Part shown: one piece after another, positions 23,128 through 34,795 of the stretch | Layout: every line of letters begins with the position of its first letter | How positions within the stretch are numbered: position 1 is the first letter of the stretch | NCBI GenBank assembly: GCA_014281115.1 | Contig: JACONQ010000009.1 | Coordinates: 2,790,001-2,854,000 of the forward strand | Length of the DNA stretch: 64,000 nt | Source: Laburnicola sp. R22_1 | Lineage: Eukaryota > Ascomycota > Dothideomycetes > Pleosporales > Didymosphaeriaceae | Direction: 5' to 3' | Position numbers and translations under genes: made by a program | Notes under the pieces: model-generated | Told to the model about the DNA's origin: nothing | The model's database searches: none | Seen by the model: only the letters and a program-made list of their open reading frames with translations

Positions 23128-25043
23128 ATGGGTATTCTCGCCCTCGTCGAGGACCGTCCAACACCAAAGGCCGTATACAACTGGAGAGTCTACACAGCAG
23201 CCTGCGTCGCGTCGTGGGCGGCGTGCATGATCGGATATGATTCCGCCTTTATTGGAACCACGTTGGCGCTGCCTTCTTTCGCTGACGAGTTCCGCTTCGC
23301 GGAGATGGATGCGAACGAGCTGAATCTGACAAAGGCTAATATCGTCTCCGTGTACCAGGCGGGCGCTTTCTTTGGTGCCTTTGGGGCTTACGCTTCGAGC
23401 CACTATATTGGCAGGAGGAAGTCGCTCATTCTTTGGGCACTTGTTGTACGTACTCACAGCGATGAAGTCGCTCGCGTCAGCCATGAACTGACTGTATGCG
23501 CGACCAGTTCATCTGTGGTGCTGGCATGATGCTTGGTGCCAATGGCGACCGAGGCCTTGGACTCATTATCGGCGGTCGCGTCCTCGCCGGCTTAGGTGTC
23601 GGTGGATGCAGCAACATGGTGTACGTATTTGCGCCCGAGGTATCCATTCCACACGGTTGGCTGACTTCACAAATCAGATTTACATATCCGAGCTTTCTCC
23701 GCCTGCTGTTCGGGGGAGACTGGTCGGCATTTACGAGCTGGGCTGGCAGATGGGCGGCCTGGTTGGATTGTGAGCTTCGCCCCCGCCCAGAATGCATCAT
23801 CTACGTTAGCAACCCTGTACGCGTACTCATGTATACGATAGCTGGATCAACTAAGGCCTCGAAGAGACGATGGAGCCTTCACGAAAGCAATGGATCATCC
23901 CCTTCGCAGTGCAACTCATCCCCGCCGGCTGCCTCCTCCTCGGCGCCTTCTGGATGCGCGAATCCCCCCGCTGGTGCCTCTCGACCGGAAAACGCACCCA
24001 AGCCGTCAAAGATCTCTGCTGGATCCGCAACCTCCCCACATCCCACCCCTACATCCTCGAAGAACTCGACGCCATCGACGCCCAAGTCGAGCACGACCGG
24101 GCCACCGTCGGCCCGGGGTTCTGGAAGCCCTTCCTCGCCCTCCGCCAGCGCAAGACACAATACCGCCTCTGCATAGGCGGCATGTTGTTCTTCTGGCAGA
24201 ACGCGTCGGGCATCAACGCCGTGAATTACTACTCCCCCACCGTATTCAAGAGCCTCGGCGTGAGCAAGGGGTTCCTCACTACGGGGATTTTCGGCGTCGT
24301 AAAGACGGTGCTTACATTCGTGTGGCTCATCTGGCTCATTGATCGTGTCGGTCGGACGAAGCTGCTCATGTTGGGCGCGCTTGGGGGGTCCCTCTGCATG
24401 TGGTATATCGCTGCGTACATTAGGATTGCGGATCCCACTGGTGATGCGAATCCCGAGGGCGCGCTCTCCCCGGGCGGTGTCAGCGCCGTGTTTTTCTTCT
24501 ATTTGTGGACGGCGTTTTATACGCCGTCTTGGAATGGGACACCGTGGGTGGTTAATTCGGAGATGTATGGGCAGCAGACGCGCTCGTTGGGGCAGGCTTT
24601 TGCTGCGGGTAGGTTCTGTTCTGTTGCCATCCATCCTTCTTCTGCTCGTCGACGATGATGTGGACTGTTTTTCTAACGGGGATGCATAGGCAACAATTGG
24701 TTCTGGAATTTTATTATTTCGCGGTTTACGCCGCAGATGTTTGGGGCCATGGGGTATGGCGTGTATATGTTTTTTGCGTGTCTTATGTTGCTGTCTATCC
24801 CGTTTGTGTGAGTATACATCCCAGAGATAGAAGGTACGATTACTAGCTGGAGAAGAGTGCTAATGCTCCATCCGCAGGTTCTTCCTCATTCCGGAGACGA
24901 AGGGTATTCCGCTTGAGAGGATGGATGAGCTTTTTACGATTCGGCCTGCGTTTAGGGCTCATGGGGTGTTGGTGGAGAGGATGAAGGAAGTGGAGATGGA
25001 GAGTTGTGTGGTTGGGGATGAGAAGATGGAGATGGACGAGTAG
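23128..25043 (+). pseudogene. Quinate permease (qa-y/QutD-type MFS) with one in-frame TAA
   Basis: A twelve-helix proton symporter of the sugar-porter family that imports quinate. Proposed exons: 23128-23445, 23508-23618, 23678-23769, 23842-24608, 24690-24807, 24878-25043, about 522 codons, the usual length. The N-terminus ILALVEDRPTPKAVYNWRVY and the GYDSAFIGTTLALPSF segment are very close to QutD/Qa-y. Sugar-porter motifs GRRKS, ESPRW and FWQNASGINAVNYYSP are present. Exon 4 starts with the family sequence FWIN, then TAA (23852-23854) where Tyr is expected; reading resumes at once and stays open to the normal C-terminus. All other junctions keep frame. With the donor at 23619 two residues (Val-Pro) are missing before IYISE, so exon 2 could end elsewhere. 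Probably a recent pseudogene; a sequencing error or readthrough is possible. Confidence 0.85.
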
Positions 25044-25549
25044 AAAGAGGTGGTTTAGGGCGTTTCTAGGTATTGCCGATAACGCAGCCACTGAAGTTGC
25101 ATTTTTGTGCGCGAAGAAGTTTCTCTGAACCTGGACTGATATATTTTTACCTTGCTGGTGGCTTGTGGCTTTCGGGGCTTCTTGGTAGATGCTACCTTAG
25201 CGGTGAGACCTGGACGAAGGAGGAGGGTTCGACATCTTCGAAAGAAGATAAGACTCTTTATCCTCCACCTCTGAGAGACCTGTCCAAGTGGAGCGCATCG
25301 AAGAGAAGACATTTTGCAGGCTGGAGTAGGTAGAAGGCCCACTCCACGGAGGAATTATTCCAGCTCGAGTAGATGACGGGAGTGCAGTCGCAGATGGCGG
25401 TTGTATATCCTTCGGCCATACTACAATGTATTAGCAGATCCATTTACCATACCAAGTGCTACTCACGCGGTCACAAGAACCGGAGGACTGTTCCATGTGG
25501 TATCCACCCCTCAGAAGATGGTCATATGGTAGTTTATTAAAAGACAAGA
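25044..25549. other. Intergenic, permease 3' flank
   Basis: Normal composition, open frames on both strands without motifs. It ends at the CTACC target (25550-25554) of CopD. No supported gene. Confidence 0.5.
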
Positions 25550-25554
25550 CTACC

Positions 25555-25746
25555 TGTAGCCACGTGACTTACGTCAGAGGTGGTGTGTGTAGAAGGTTCC
25601 ATCCAGGTGCACAGACCACTACCCTCAAGATAAAGCTCTCGCCCTCTCCTTTCTTCCTCGGTAGACTCCTCACTCCACACACTCTTTTCTGTAGATAGCA
25701 ATACAGCTTGTTGTCCTCATATGCCTTATATGCCTGCCCGCCCACA
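25555..25746 (+). repeat. CopD 5' LTR
   Basis: 192 bp, begins TGTAGCCACGTGACTTACG and ends GCCCGCCCACA. Includes a CACGTGAC box and CTCTCGCCCTCTCC, possible promoter elements. Confidence 0.95.
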
Positions 25747-25761
25747 GTTATGAGCCTGGCT
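25747..25761 (+). other. CopD primer-binding site (initiator-tRNA-Met anticodon arm)
   Basis: GTTATGAGCCTGGCT directly follows the 5' LTR. Its complement contains GGCTCATAAC, the anticodon loop and part of the stem of initiator tRNA-Met, as in CopA (GTTATGAGCCCAGCC). No match to the CCA end of a tRNA is visible here. Confidence 0.72.
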
Positions 25762-25954
25762 GTCGACTTTGACCACTGCAGCTGCTGAGCACCTGGCTAT
25801 CGACTTCAATCGCTGTTGCTACTGCACGTACTGACGAGCTGCTGAGGAGCTGTTGACAAGCTGTCAACAGAGCTACGTCACTAAGCTACCTTACCAAGCC
25901 TCGAGCACGCGTTCTATTACCGAAGAGAGCCCTTCTAGGAGCTGATAGAGCAAG

Positions 25955-28900
25955 ATGCCTACGACTGAGCTAGATGGACTGGTTACGAGGACGACGGTTA
26001 TACTTGAGAAGCTGGCAGACTGGGAAGAATGGATCTTCCTACGTAAGGATAGCGCGAATTGAAATCACCTCTGGCCTATGGTTAACCTGGATCTTGATGA
26101 GGCGGCACTTGAACAGCTTGAGGAGCCAGTGCCCGTGATACTAGAGCACTACTATGAGGGGACAGAGCAGGATACCGGCGTCGTGCTGAAAGACATGACG
26201 ACCGAGGAGTTCCAGCGATACCAGCAGGCGGAGAGAGGCTACGATCGAGCCTTGGCTAGATATACGATCAAGAGGAAAGCGTTGGACGACTTTACCCAGG
26301 AGATCGGCCGAACGATCAGCCGCCGCCACATACACCTGATCCAGAGCGACGATACAGCGTACGCTCGACTGAAGAGGCTTAAGAAGCACCTCTGCCCATT
26401 AATGGCTGAGAGGGAGCTGCAGCTTCTAGCAAAGTATCGGCAACTGCAGAGCCGACCCCGCAACAATATTGATACCTGGCTAGATGAGTGGCTACATGTT
26501 GTACGTCTGTGCGAGGCAGCGAACCTACCCGACGTGACATCGCCGCGAGCACAGCGCGATTTTCTACTCGCAGTTAAAGGACTTGACGACATATGGGCAA
26601 CTACTTAGCAAGCCAATCTATTTGAAGCATAGATCCAGGGACAGGCTGTCAAGAGCATACACGACCTTATCGCTCAATTTACTATGTACTGGCGTTCAAC
26701 AAGACCAGTAGCGTCATCGCTCGGCACCTTTGCCACACTAGGCATCAGCACCGACGAGCCACAGGCAACAGAGAAGAAAGAAAAGACTTAAGATAAGAAG
26801 CCTAAGTGTATATGTGGTCTCAATCATCGATTCAAGGACTGTTGGTACCTCGGAGGGAAGGGCAAGCCTCAAGGATGGACGCCCAAACCTGAGATACAAA
26901 AACGATTCGACAAGGCTATGGCAAGCCGATCATCAGTCGCAGGAGCTATGAAGGCAGCACTCAAGGCCAACGGGAGCGCGCCGAATGCTGGAGACCAGGC
27001 AGGACCAGCAGCGTTAGCAGCTTTGACGGCGCCTTGACAGTTCGATGGTCACAGACCTACGCATGACACATTGAACAGTCATGTATCGCAGCTCACAATA
27101 AGCTCAGACTGCGCAAGCAAGCAGACAGTTAAGCCTAGTCTAATCAATTGGTGGATACTTGACCCAGGATCGAACACACACGTCACTAACAGCAGAGCCT
27201 ATAGTTAGAAGAAGCGAGCTGATAGGACAGGTGAAGTCATTAAGGCTGGAGATCAAGAGCTATTAATTCACAAGTGGGGAGATGTTATCCTACTTATTAA
27301 CACGCCTAAAGGCACAGAGCGCATAGAGCTCACCTACGTCGCCTACGTCCCAGGATTTCTTACCAACGTTGTTGGCCTGTCACGCTGTCGCTCAATCGGC
27401 ATTCATTTCAACTTAGGCCAAGACTGCTTATACTAGAAGAGCTAGAAGAACGTTATTTGCAAGCTCAAGTATACGGGCGGCCACTAGCTAATAGACGCTG
27501 AAGGCATGGAGAGACCAGACGCTGGCTCTCTACTTGCAGCCTCAGCACACGCGCGCAAGAAGCCTTCATACGAGCCGAAGAAGCAACTATAGCTCACTGC
27601 AGAGGAAGCACATGTTATGTGGGGCCACGCTGGCAGAGAGGCAATTGAGCACCTGCCTGAGAGCGTTGACGGCCTACATATCACGGACGGTCAAGCACTA
27701 AACTAGAAGGACTGCGAGACGTGTATTCAGTCGAAACTAACAGAGATTGTTAGTCGAAGACCACCCCGAGAACCAGCGACATGACCGTTCGAGCGCATCA
27801 GCATAGATCTGGTACAGCTCCTAGAGCGAGGAGAGCGTTGCTACAATGGCGATCAGTATCTATTCCACGCTTTCGATCAGCATACGAAGTGGCACGAAGG
27901 ATGCTGTATACTAGACAAGACAAAGGCTACTCTAACTAAGGTCTTCAAGCGATTACTGGCCAAGATAAAGCGGCAATTCTAGAGCCAAGTCATTATTGTG
28001 AGGCTGGACATGGAGACTGGATACGTTGAACTGCTAGAGCTCTGTAGAGATCTTGGAATCGCTATCAAGGCTAGAGCTACAGAAGCTCAGAGCGGAGCCA
28101 TTAAACGCGCAGGCAAATCCATTGTGATTCGAGGCAGAGCTATACGCCTACACGCAGGTCTACCAAAGGCGTACGCCAACGAGTGTGTAGTGACAGCAAT
28201 ATACCTGCTTAACCGTACACCAACCAAAGCATTACAATGGGAATGCCCGTATACTAAAGTCAAGGGAGTAAAGCCATCAGTTGCTCACCTTGAGGTGATC
28301 GGTGTTAGAGCCTATGTGCTCAACGAGAAGCTACCAAAGGGAGACAAGCTCGAATCTCGAGCCTTAATCGGCCACCTGGTAGGCTTCGATTCAACTAACA
28401 TATACTGAGTATGGTTACCAACAATTGGACGAGTTATACGAACTCGAGACGTCGTCTTCCTGCGAAGCAAGCTCTACGACGAGCGAGAGAAGTACGCAGA
28501 GAAGAGCTACATCCGTGAGGCAGTAGAGGTGCTCGATATCAAGGAGACGCCAGATCACAGCAACATATTGATCGATCAGCTGTCTACACTAGAAGACTAT
28601 TTCTATAGGCCAGAGCCTGAGTCTGAGCCTGAGCTTAATTCCGAATCTGAATTCGAGGTTGAGATTGAGGATACTCAACCAGCTCTCATCACTCCAGAAG
28701 AGACGCCAGAGGAGCAGGGACTGCGCCAGTCACCAGATGACACAGGCTGGGGAAAAGGCTACGCTCTAGCTCCAGAAGGAGGAGAGCTGAATTGAACAAC
28801 AAATAACGCAAAGCGACGAGAGGAGATTGGCAGTCAACTATCGCAGGAGAACGTAGTAGAGGGCAAGCGAACCTGGAAGCTAAGGGGCTTTGGTACGTAC

Positions 28901-30667
28901 TTGGCAACATTCGCAACTTGTATCAATCCTACCGCACTAGCAAAGCTACTTGGCGAAGCGCCAAAAATTCGACTACACCGCGACCAGCTGCCGCCAGAGC
29001 CAAAGAGGTGGAAGGATCTGGATCGTCATCCATTTGGTGCTGAGTTCAAGAAGGCAAGCAGAGTCGAGATCGACAGTGTTATCGACCGTAGATGCTTTGG
29101 AAGAGCTATAGAGCTCGCTGAGCAAGCAGATGCTGAGGTGCTACCACTTATGTGGGTATTCTTGTACAAGTTCGACGAAGATGGATACCTCTACAAATTC
29201 AAAGCTCGACTGGTTGTCTGAGGAGATCTGCAGCAAGACTGGGGCGACACATACGCAGCTACACTGGCTGCGAAGATCTTCCGATGCCTTATCGCCCTGG
29301 CAGCAGCCTTTGACCTAGATCTATACCAGTACGATGTACTTAATGCCTTTCTCAATGCGGAGCTTGATCGACCTACCTACGTACGCTGTCCAGAAGGATA
29401 CGATAAAGAACTTGGAAAACTGCTAGAGCTTAAGCGCGCTCTATACGGACTTTGTGACGCGCCGCGACTATGGTACAAGCATCTTACTGCAACGCTTGAG
29501 AAGATGGGACTGAGACAGGTGCCTGGAGTGCCCTGTCTATACAGCAGTAACCAGCTTATCGTCTTCTTCTTTGTCAATAATATAGTGGTAGCTGTATCCC
29601 GCAGCAATTAAGACGCATACCGTCTATTCAACAGACAGCTGAGAACAACCTACAACGTGCGATATCTGGGAGAGTTAAAGTGGTTCCTGGGCATACGCGT
29701 CATTCGAGACAGAAAGCAGAAGAAGATCTGGCTACTCTAAGACAGCTTCATTGACAAGGTGGCAAAGAAGTACAACGTTGCTTAAGGAAGCACAAAATAC
29801 CCAGCAGTGCCGCTGGCAGACGGACATCTAGGCCTGAGTAGAGAGGAGCTAGACAATCAACGCACGAAACTCTATTAAGAGCTTGTTGGATCGCTAGCCT
29901 ACATAGCGACGTACACACAACCAGATGTCGCCCAAGCTCACTTAGAGCTATCTCGTTACCTACAGAACCCAGGCCAGAAACATATCAGTGCGGTATACCA
30001 CGTATGGAAGTACCTAATTGGCACGAAAAGACTCGCTATAGGAGCTCATACAGACTGTGCGAATAGTGAGTCTGGTGGCAGTCAAACCATCTACCTGAGT
30101 TCAAGCTTGGGGGGTGCAGAACCACTGTTCTATGGAGCATTAGATGCAGCTTTCGCAGACGACCTAGAGACCAGGCGGAGCTCATAAGGATACCTTTTCA
30201 TGCTCTACAGCATGCCTATTGACTGGAAAGCGACACGACAGCGCTCGGTCACCAAGTTGACCACTGAGGCAGAGCTTCTAGCTCTGTTAACAGCTGCTAG
30301 CGAGCTTTAAGTGTGGAATCGACTATTCAAACACATTAAATTCGACCTAGACATTACGCTAACTATTTACTGCGATAACCTACAGACAGTAGGTATTATT
30401 ACTAAGGACAAGGACAAGCTGTTCACAAAACTACGCCACGTCGACACTTACTAGCACTGGCTAAGACAAGAGCAGGCAGAAGGACGCGTATTAGTCCAGT
30501 GGAAGCCTACTAATTAGATGCCAGCCGACGGACTTACCAAGAGCCTTGTACGTCAAAAGCACACCAACTTTATGAGGCAACTTGGCATGCAAGACGTTAA
30601 AGGATATCTATAGAAGAAGCTTAAGGAGGACTCTACTTCAGATTCTATTGTTTACTACCTATTCTAG
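25955..30667 (+). pseudogene. CopD Gag-Pol, one 1,571-codon frame broken only by stops
   Basis: One frame runs from ATG 25955 to TAG 30665-30667 without indel, with some two to three dozen internal TAG/TAA/TGA codons, nearly all explicable as CAG, CAA or TGG hit by C-to-T or G-to-A. Order: Gag (from MPTTELDGL; long open part 26078-26608), CCHC-like knuckle CICGLNHRFKDC (near 26810), protease WWILDPGSNTHVT (near 27150), integrase with HVMWGHAGREAIEHL and CETCIQSK (27610-27740) and the copia YLLNRTPTKAL, acidic linker (28530-28790), reverse transcriptase (28901-29700), RNase H to the end. The polymerase motif reads FVNN instead of YVDD, so both catalytic Asp are Asn. Not functional. Confidence 0.92.
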
Positions 30668-30718
30668 TATAGTACAGAGCATTAGCTTTGGTGTGGGTAC
30701 ACCACAGCTGGGGGGGTG

Positions 30719-30910
30719 TGTAGCCACGTGACTTACGTCAGAGGTGGTGTGTGTAGAAGGTTCCATCCAGGTGCACAGACCACTACCCTCAAGATAAAGC
30801 TCTCGCCCTCTCCTTTCTTCCTCGGTAGACTCCTCACTCCACACACTCTTTTCTGCAGATAGCAATACAGCTTGTTGTCCTCATATGCCTCATATGCCTG
30901 CCCGCCCACA
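30719..30910 (+). repeat. CopD 3' LTR
   Basis: 192 bp. Differs from the 5' LTR at CTGCAG versus CTGTAG and CCTCAT versus CCTTAT; here the C is kept in both. Confidence 0.95.
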
Positions 30911-30915
30911 CTACC

Positions 30916-31119
30916 GCTAGGTAAAAAGACCCATCTTGATTGGAGGATCACCGCTGGGATTTGGTACGGTGGATGTCTGGCAAAACTCAGCGCTAGGAGG
31001 GGGTGCCATGGTGATAGAAGGCCGTATAGAACTAAAAATCAAGGCAGAGAAATGGTGAATTTGGTGATAATAGAGCAACAAGGTGCCATGTCGAACGCGA
31101 GAGCTACGTCCATCTAAGC
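30916..31119. other. Short host segment between CopD and the Tc1 element
   Basis: About 200 bp of ordinary composition joining CopD's CTACC duplicate to the TA target of the Tc1 element. Nothing recognised. Confidence 0.5.
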
Positions 31120-31121
31120 TA

Positions 31122-32445
31122 CAGTGCCAAGCCAAAAGTCTGTTCCCCCAACACGCTAACGCGCGTACACCAACACCAACACCCTATTTTCAACACTACA
31201 TTACTCCACCAATATGAGCTCTTTTGGTGTAGAAATTTCAGGAAATCGTCGCCGCAATGCCGAATTATCTGTCCAGCAACGGGATTTAATTATCGCGAAG
31301 TGTGAGGCGGGCGCGTTATCGTGGGAGTTGGCTGAGGAGTTTAACTGTACGCGTCGCTGTATCAACAAAACACTTCAGAGATATGGAGAACAACACCACA
31401 ATCAATCGCGGCCTCGATCAGGGCGTCCCCAGGCGCTTAATACACATGACAAGCGTGTACTCTATCAAGAGGCACGAAAAACCCTGAGGATCGAATACCC
31501 AGCCCTCCTCCGCGAGGCCTCCCTCCGCCGCATCTCTCGAACGACTGCATATCGCGCATTGAAGGCAGAGAGCCTGACCAACTTCCAGGCAGCGCGGAAG
31601 CCCAAGATCACTCGCGCGGTGGCCCAGGAGAGGCGTCAATTCGAACGGGAATATCGCAATTGGGATTGGCGCGGACAGCCCTTCTGGTTCTTAGATGAGT
31701 GCTCTATTCAAAGACGCTCCGGCGGCACATCTACATGGGTTTTTCGCCTCCCACACGAGAAATGGAGATATGAGATGATCGAGGAGACAGTTATATTAAG
31801 ATCTCGCGCGGCAATAGTGTGGGCGAGTATCTGGCTTAATCGGAGAGGGCGGGTTCGGCGGAGTCCCTTAGTGATCATGCCCAGGGACCCAGCAGCTCGT
31901 CGCAAAGGATACAGCGCATGGAGTTATATTGAAGCTCTACGCAAAGGACTCCTCTGTAATTATCACGCAGGAGATATCTATATGCACGACAACGCGCCCA
32001 TCCACAGGGCGCGATAGTCGCTCGATTTTTTGGCGGAACACGGCATACAACCGATCGAGTGGCCGCGTTATTCCCCCGACATCAACCCCATCGAACATCT
32101 CTGGTGGTCCCTCAAGAGAGAACTCCATAAGCGTTACCCTAATATGGGCGACCTTGGCGACGGCGACGAGGACTTTGAGACCTTCTGCGCGGCGTTGAAA
32201 GATTGCTGGCGTAGGATCCCTGATTCGCTGATTCGCAAGCTTATACTTAGTATGCCGCGCCGCCTACTTGCTCTCTGGCGTGCGCGCGGGTATTAAACAA
32301 AATATTGATCAAATAATTATCTCTATATCAATTATCAACTCTCCGGGAGCGATATTGGGGGTGCCGGAGCGCTCTGCGCGACGGGGTGGTGATGATGGCG
32401 GACCTCGCTTACCCCTGCGGGGAACAGACTTTTGGCTTAGTACTG
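31122..32445 (+). mobile_element. Tc1/mariner transposon, nearly intact
   Basis: 1,324 bp between TA target duplicates (31120-31121 and 32446-32447). Inverted repeats of about 27 bp: left starts CAGTGCCAAGCC and continues AAAAGTCTGTTCCCC; right is the complement with two mismatches (CAGTACTAAGCC). One transposase gene fills it. It shows little RIP, unlike its neighbours. Confidence 0.95.
31214..32296 (+). pseudogene. Tc1 transposase (DD34E) with one TAG
   Basis: 361 codons including the stop. N-terminal helix-turn-helix domain (LSVQQRDLIIAKCEAGALSW, then LAEEFNCTRRCINKTLQRYG), a second one around residues 85-125, and a basic linker. Catalytic triad: FLDECSIQ (first Asp), MHDNAPIH (second Asp), PDINPIEHLWW (Glu), with 34 residues between the second Asp and the Glu, so DD34E. 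TAG at 32015-32017, nine codons past the second Asp, is the only defect I see and fits CAG to TAG. The product would lack the catalytic Glu. Confidence 0.93.
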
Positions 32446-32447
32446 TA

Positions 32448-32799
32448 TCAAATGGAAGTGCTGCTCATTAGCATGATCTGGATTACAGTCCGCAGTGGTG
32501 AACCCCAAGCGCTCCATGGTTGTGGTTTTGCGGGCGCCTGTGGTTCTGCATGCTGACTCCAATGCCAGAGACCCGGCAGGGACGTGCAGATGATTCCATG
32601 CAATGCAGTAGGAGACCGATCAGGCAACTAAAAGTTGGTGCTTGAGTGGTGGAAAGCTGTACGCGACCGTTATCGTTGGCCTTCTTCGACGCACCTCAGC
32701 GGCACGGGTGACGGGAGGCAAGGCCGTCGTATATGCACGTCAGCGGTACGGGCGCCTGTGTGGATTGCACAACCCAGCTCAGTGCCGCTTAAGCTTAAG
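32448..32799. other. Intergenic, upstream of the FAD oxidase remnant
   Basis: Normal composition. The oxidase frame is open upstream to 32635, but the ATG at 32800 is preferred because a signal peptide starts there. No other feature seen. Confidence 0.45.
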
Positions 32800-33494
32800 A
32801 TGTTGAATTCAACCTCCAGTAGGCGTGGCTTCATATACCGCGTCTTGTTTCTATGCTCGCTGGCCTCCGCCGCGGCATTCTTAAGTCGCAAAATGAACTG
32901 CAACGCGCTTACAACTGCGTTCCCGCACATGGCCTACCTGCCTCCATCTGGGCAATACGAGAAAAGCACCAACTCTTACTTCGCTGCTTTCGAGACCGAG
33001 CTTCAACCAGCTTGTGTCTTGCTGCCCAAGGTCGCTCAAGATGTGGTCGACATCATCAAATATCTCCAGAACACCCTAACAGGCGTCAAGATTGCGGTCC
33101 GCGGCGGGGGCCATACTCCCTGGGTTGGAGCTGCAAACATCGAGAGTGGCATCACCATCGACATGCGCCAGCTCACAGGCGTCGGCGTTGATGCAGACAA
33201 TGTTGTCTCCATCGCAGCAGGCGAAGTTTGGGGCAGTGTCTACGCGGCCCTAGAGGAAAAGGGCCTCGCCGCCGTAGGCGGACGTGTATCTAAAGTCGGA
33301 GTCACTGGCTTAACAATAGGCGGTATGCGCATGCTTTTCCATTGGACATTGGGCTCGAAGGCTGATTTTTGTCTAGGCGGGCTTTCATATTTCTCCGAGT
33401 CAAGGTGGTGAAGTTTTTGCAGACAGTGAGTGAAAAGTATTATCCCAGTGCATTATTCCAGACTACAATACCGGGTGGTTTTAAGTTGCCGTAG
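32800..33494 (+). pseudogene. Secreted FAD-linked oxidase (BBE/6-HDNO type), internal deletion
   Basis: Berberine-bridge-like oxidases bind FAD covalently and oxidise alcohols or secondary-metabolite intermediates. The start at 32800 gives a signal peptide (basic RRGFIYR, then VLFLCSLASAAAFL). The FAD-binding PCMH part follows: YFAAFETELQPACVLLPKV, AVRGGGHTPWVGAANIESG, TIDMRQLTGV and GLTIGGGLSYFS, the last across a 54-bp intron (33323-33376). At about 33400 the frame jumps to KFLQTVSEKYYPSALFQ and PGGFKLP, the C-terminal end of the same family, stopping at 33494. Some 300 residues (rest of the FAD domain and most of the substrate domain) are missing and the junction is out of frame. A neighbouring P450 suggests an old biosynthetic cluster. 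Confidence 0.85.
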
Positions 33495-34231
33495 AGTAGC
33501 AAAGTGCCATCTATGGTAACTATGGTGATATGGGTTAGCTTATGTACTCGCCCTGTTGAGCCGGTTCCGTTGGGTATATGGATTTAGAGCTTATCTGGAT
33601 AGTTTTAATACAGCTTCATCACTCTCTCTCCCTTCATCTCTCAGAATATCTGAATATCGCTACCCTGCTCCATGTGATCAATGGCTACGAGGCATGATAG
33701 TTCTGTGGAAGATGTCCTAGTAGTGCAGCAGCTAGGCTACAAAAGGAATGACAAATGTGCGGTGCAAGGGTGGCAATCCAACCGGCAATTCAATCGAAGG
33801 ATTGAAACGAGGAGTGTATCCAAGGTATAGTGGTAAGCCGCCACCAAATTAACTTGTCCAGTCTTGTGGGTGAACTTGGGCCAGACTGAGTAGGGCCGCC
33901 CAGAAGCATAGTATTGAACATGGCCGATGATACGCAAGGAACCCACATGCTGCAGTCAAAACTCCTTCCAATTTACTGTGCCACCCACCCTCACATAGCC
34001 TATTCCGCCCCCTTTTCTGTACCAGAGCGAATGTGTAGGAACCTGCATTGACTGCTTTTCGGTGTACACACGGCAGCCTTGTGTACGTATTCGGGGATTA
34101 AGAAACGCCGCCGCAACGAAAGACATCAATACAACTGACCCGGCAGCACCTTCTGTTCATCGTGCGACTGCAGTGTCAATTGCTCCATTTCCTTAGCTTC
34201 TCAATCTCTACCGCGAAAGATAATATTGACA
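33495..34231. other. Intergenic between FAD oxidase and P450
   Basis: Over 700 bp, mixed composition, short ORFs only, no motif. It should contain the P450 promoter next to 34232. Confidence 0.5.
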
Positions 34232-34795
34232 ATGGATCGCTTATTATCCGCGACGCCATTCCAGCTGTCCCCACTCACGCTATCGACCATCGTAATCTTC
34301 ATACTGGCACTAAGTATCTCCTACATATTGTCGCCTACCAGCGCCGTCTCCCGCTTTTGGGCCATGCAGCCCACTGTCGGCATTAAATATGAATGGTTCG
34401 CTTGGACTCGTGGTGTTCTGCGCTCCTTCAAAGGGACTGGGGAAATGGCATTCGAAGGCTACGCAAAGGTACTTTCCCCCGAGGCCTTCCGCATTCCGCA
34501 AAGCCCATTCTAATCTCCCACAAAAGTACTCTAAAAGCAACCAGCATTTCCTTGTTGCCACCGCCGGCAGAGGTCCCATGATAGTCATCCCACCCGCGCA
34601 CGCCAAAGCCGTTTGTAACCTGCCAGAGACCATTCTCGTGACTCACAGATGCCAGAATGAAACAATTCAGACGGACTATACGCTCCGCCCCAAGATCGTG
34701 TACAACAACTTCCACCTTAATGTCCTTAGGAACCAGTTGACGCGTAATTTGGGCATGCTGACCGATGCGATAGTAGAGGTGCTGAGTATTGGATT

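Larger units (their letters stand above)
25555..30910 (+). mobile_element. CopD: Ty1/copia element with an uninterrupted-length frame
   Basis: 5,356 bp, plus strand, 192-bp LTRs, target CTACC at 25550-25554 and 30911-30915. The purine tract CTGGGGGGGTG precedes the 3' LTR. The two LTRs differ at only two positions, both C/T at CpA. Base composition is close to that of host genes, and the coding frame has no frameshift, so it is the youngest or least mutated copia element here. Confidence 0.96.

Noticed and set aside
23879..24634. Minus-strand ORF of 251 codons
   Set aside because: It is a shadow of permease exon 4; the plus strand has the conserved transporter motifs and splice sites.
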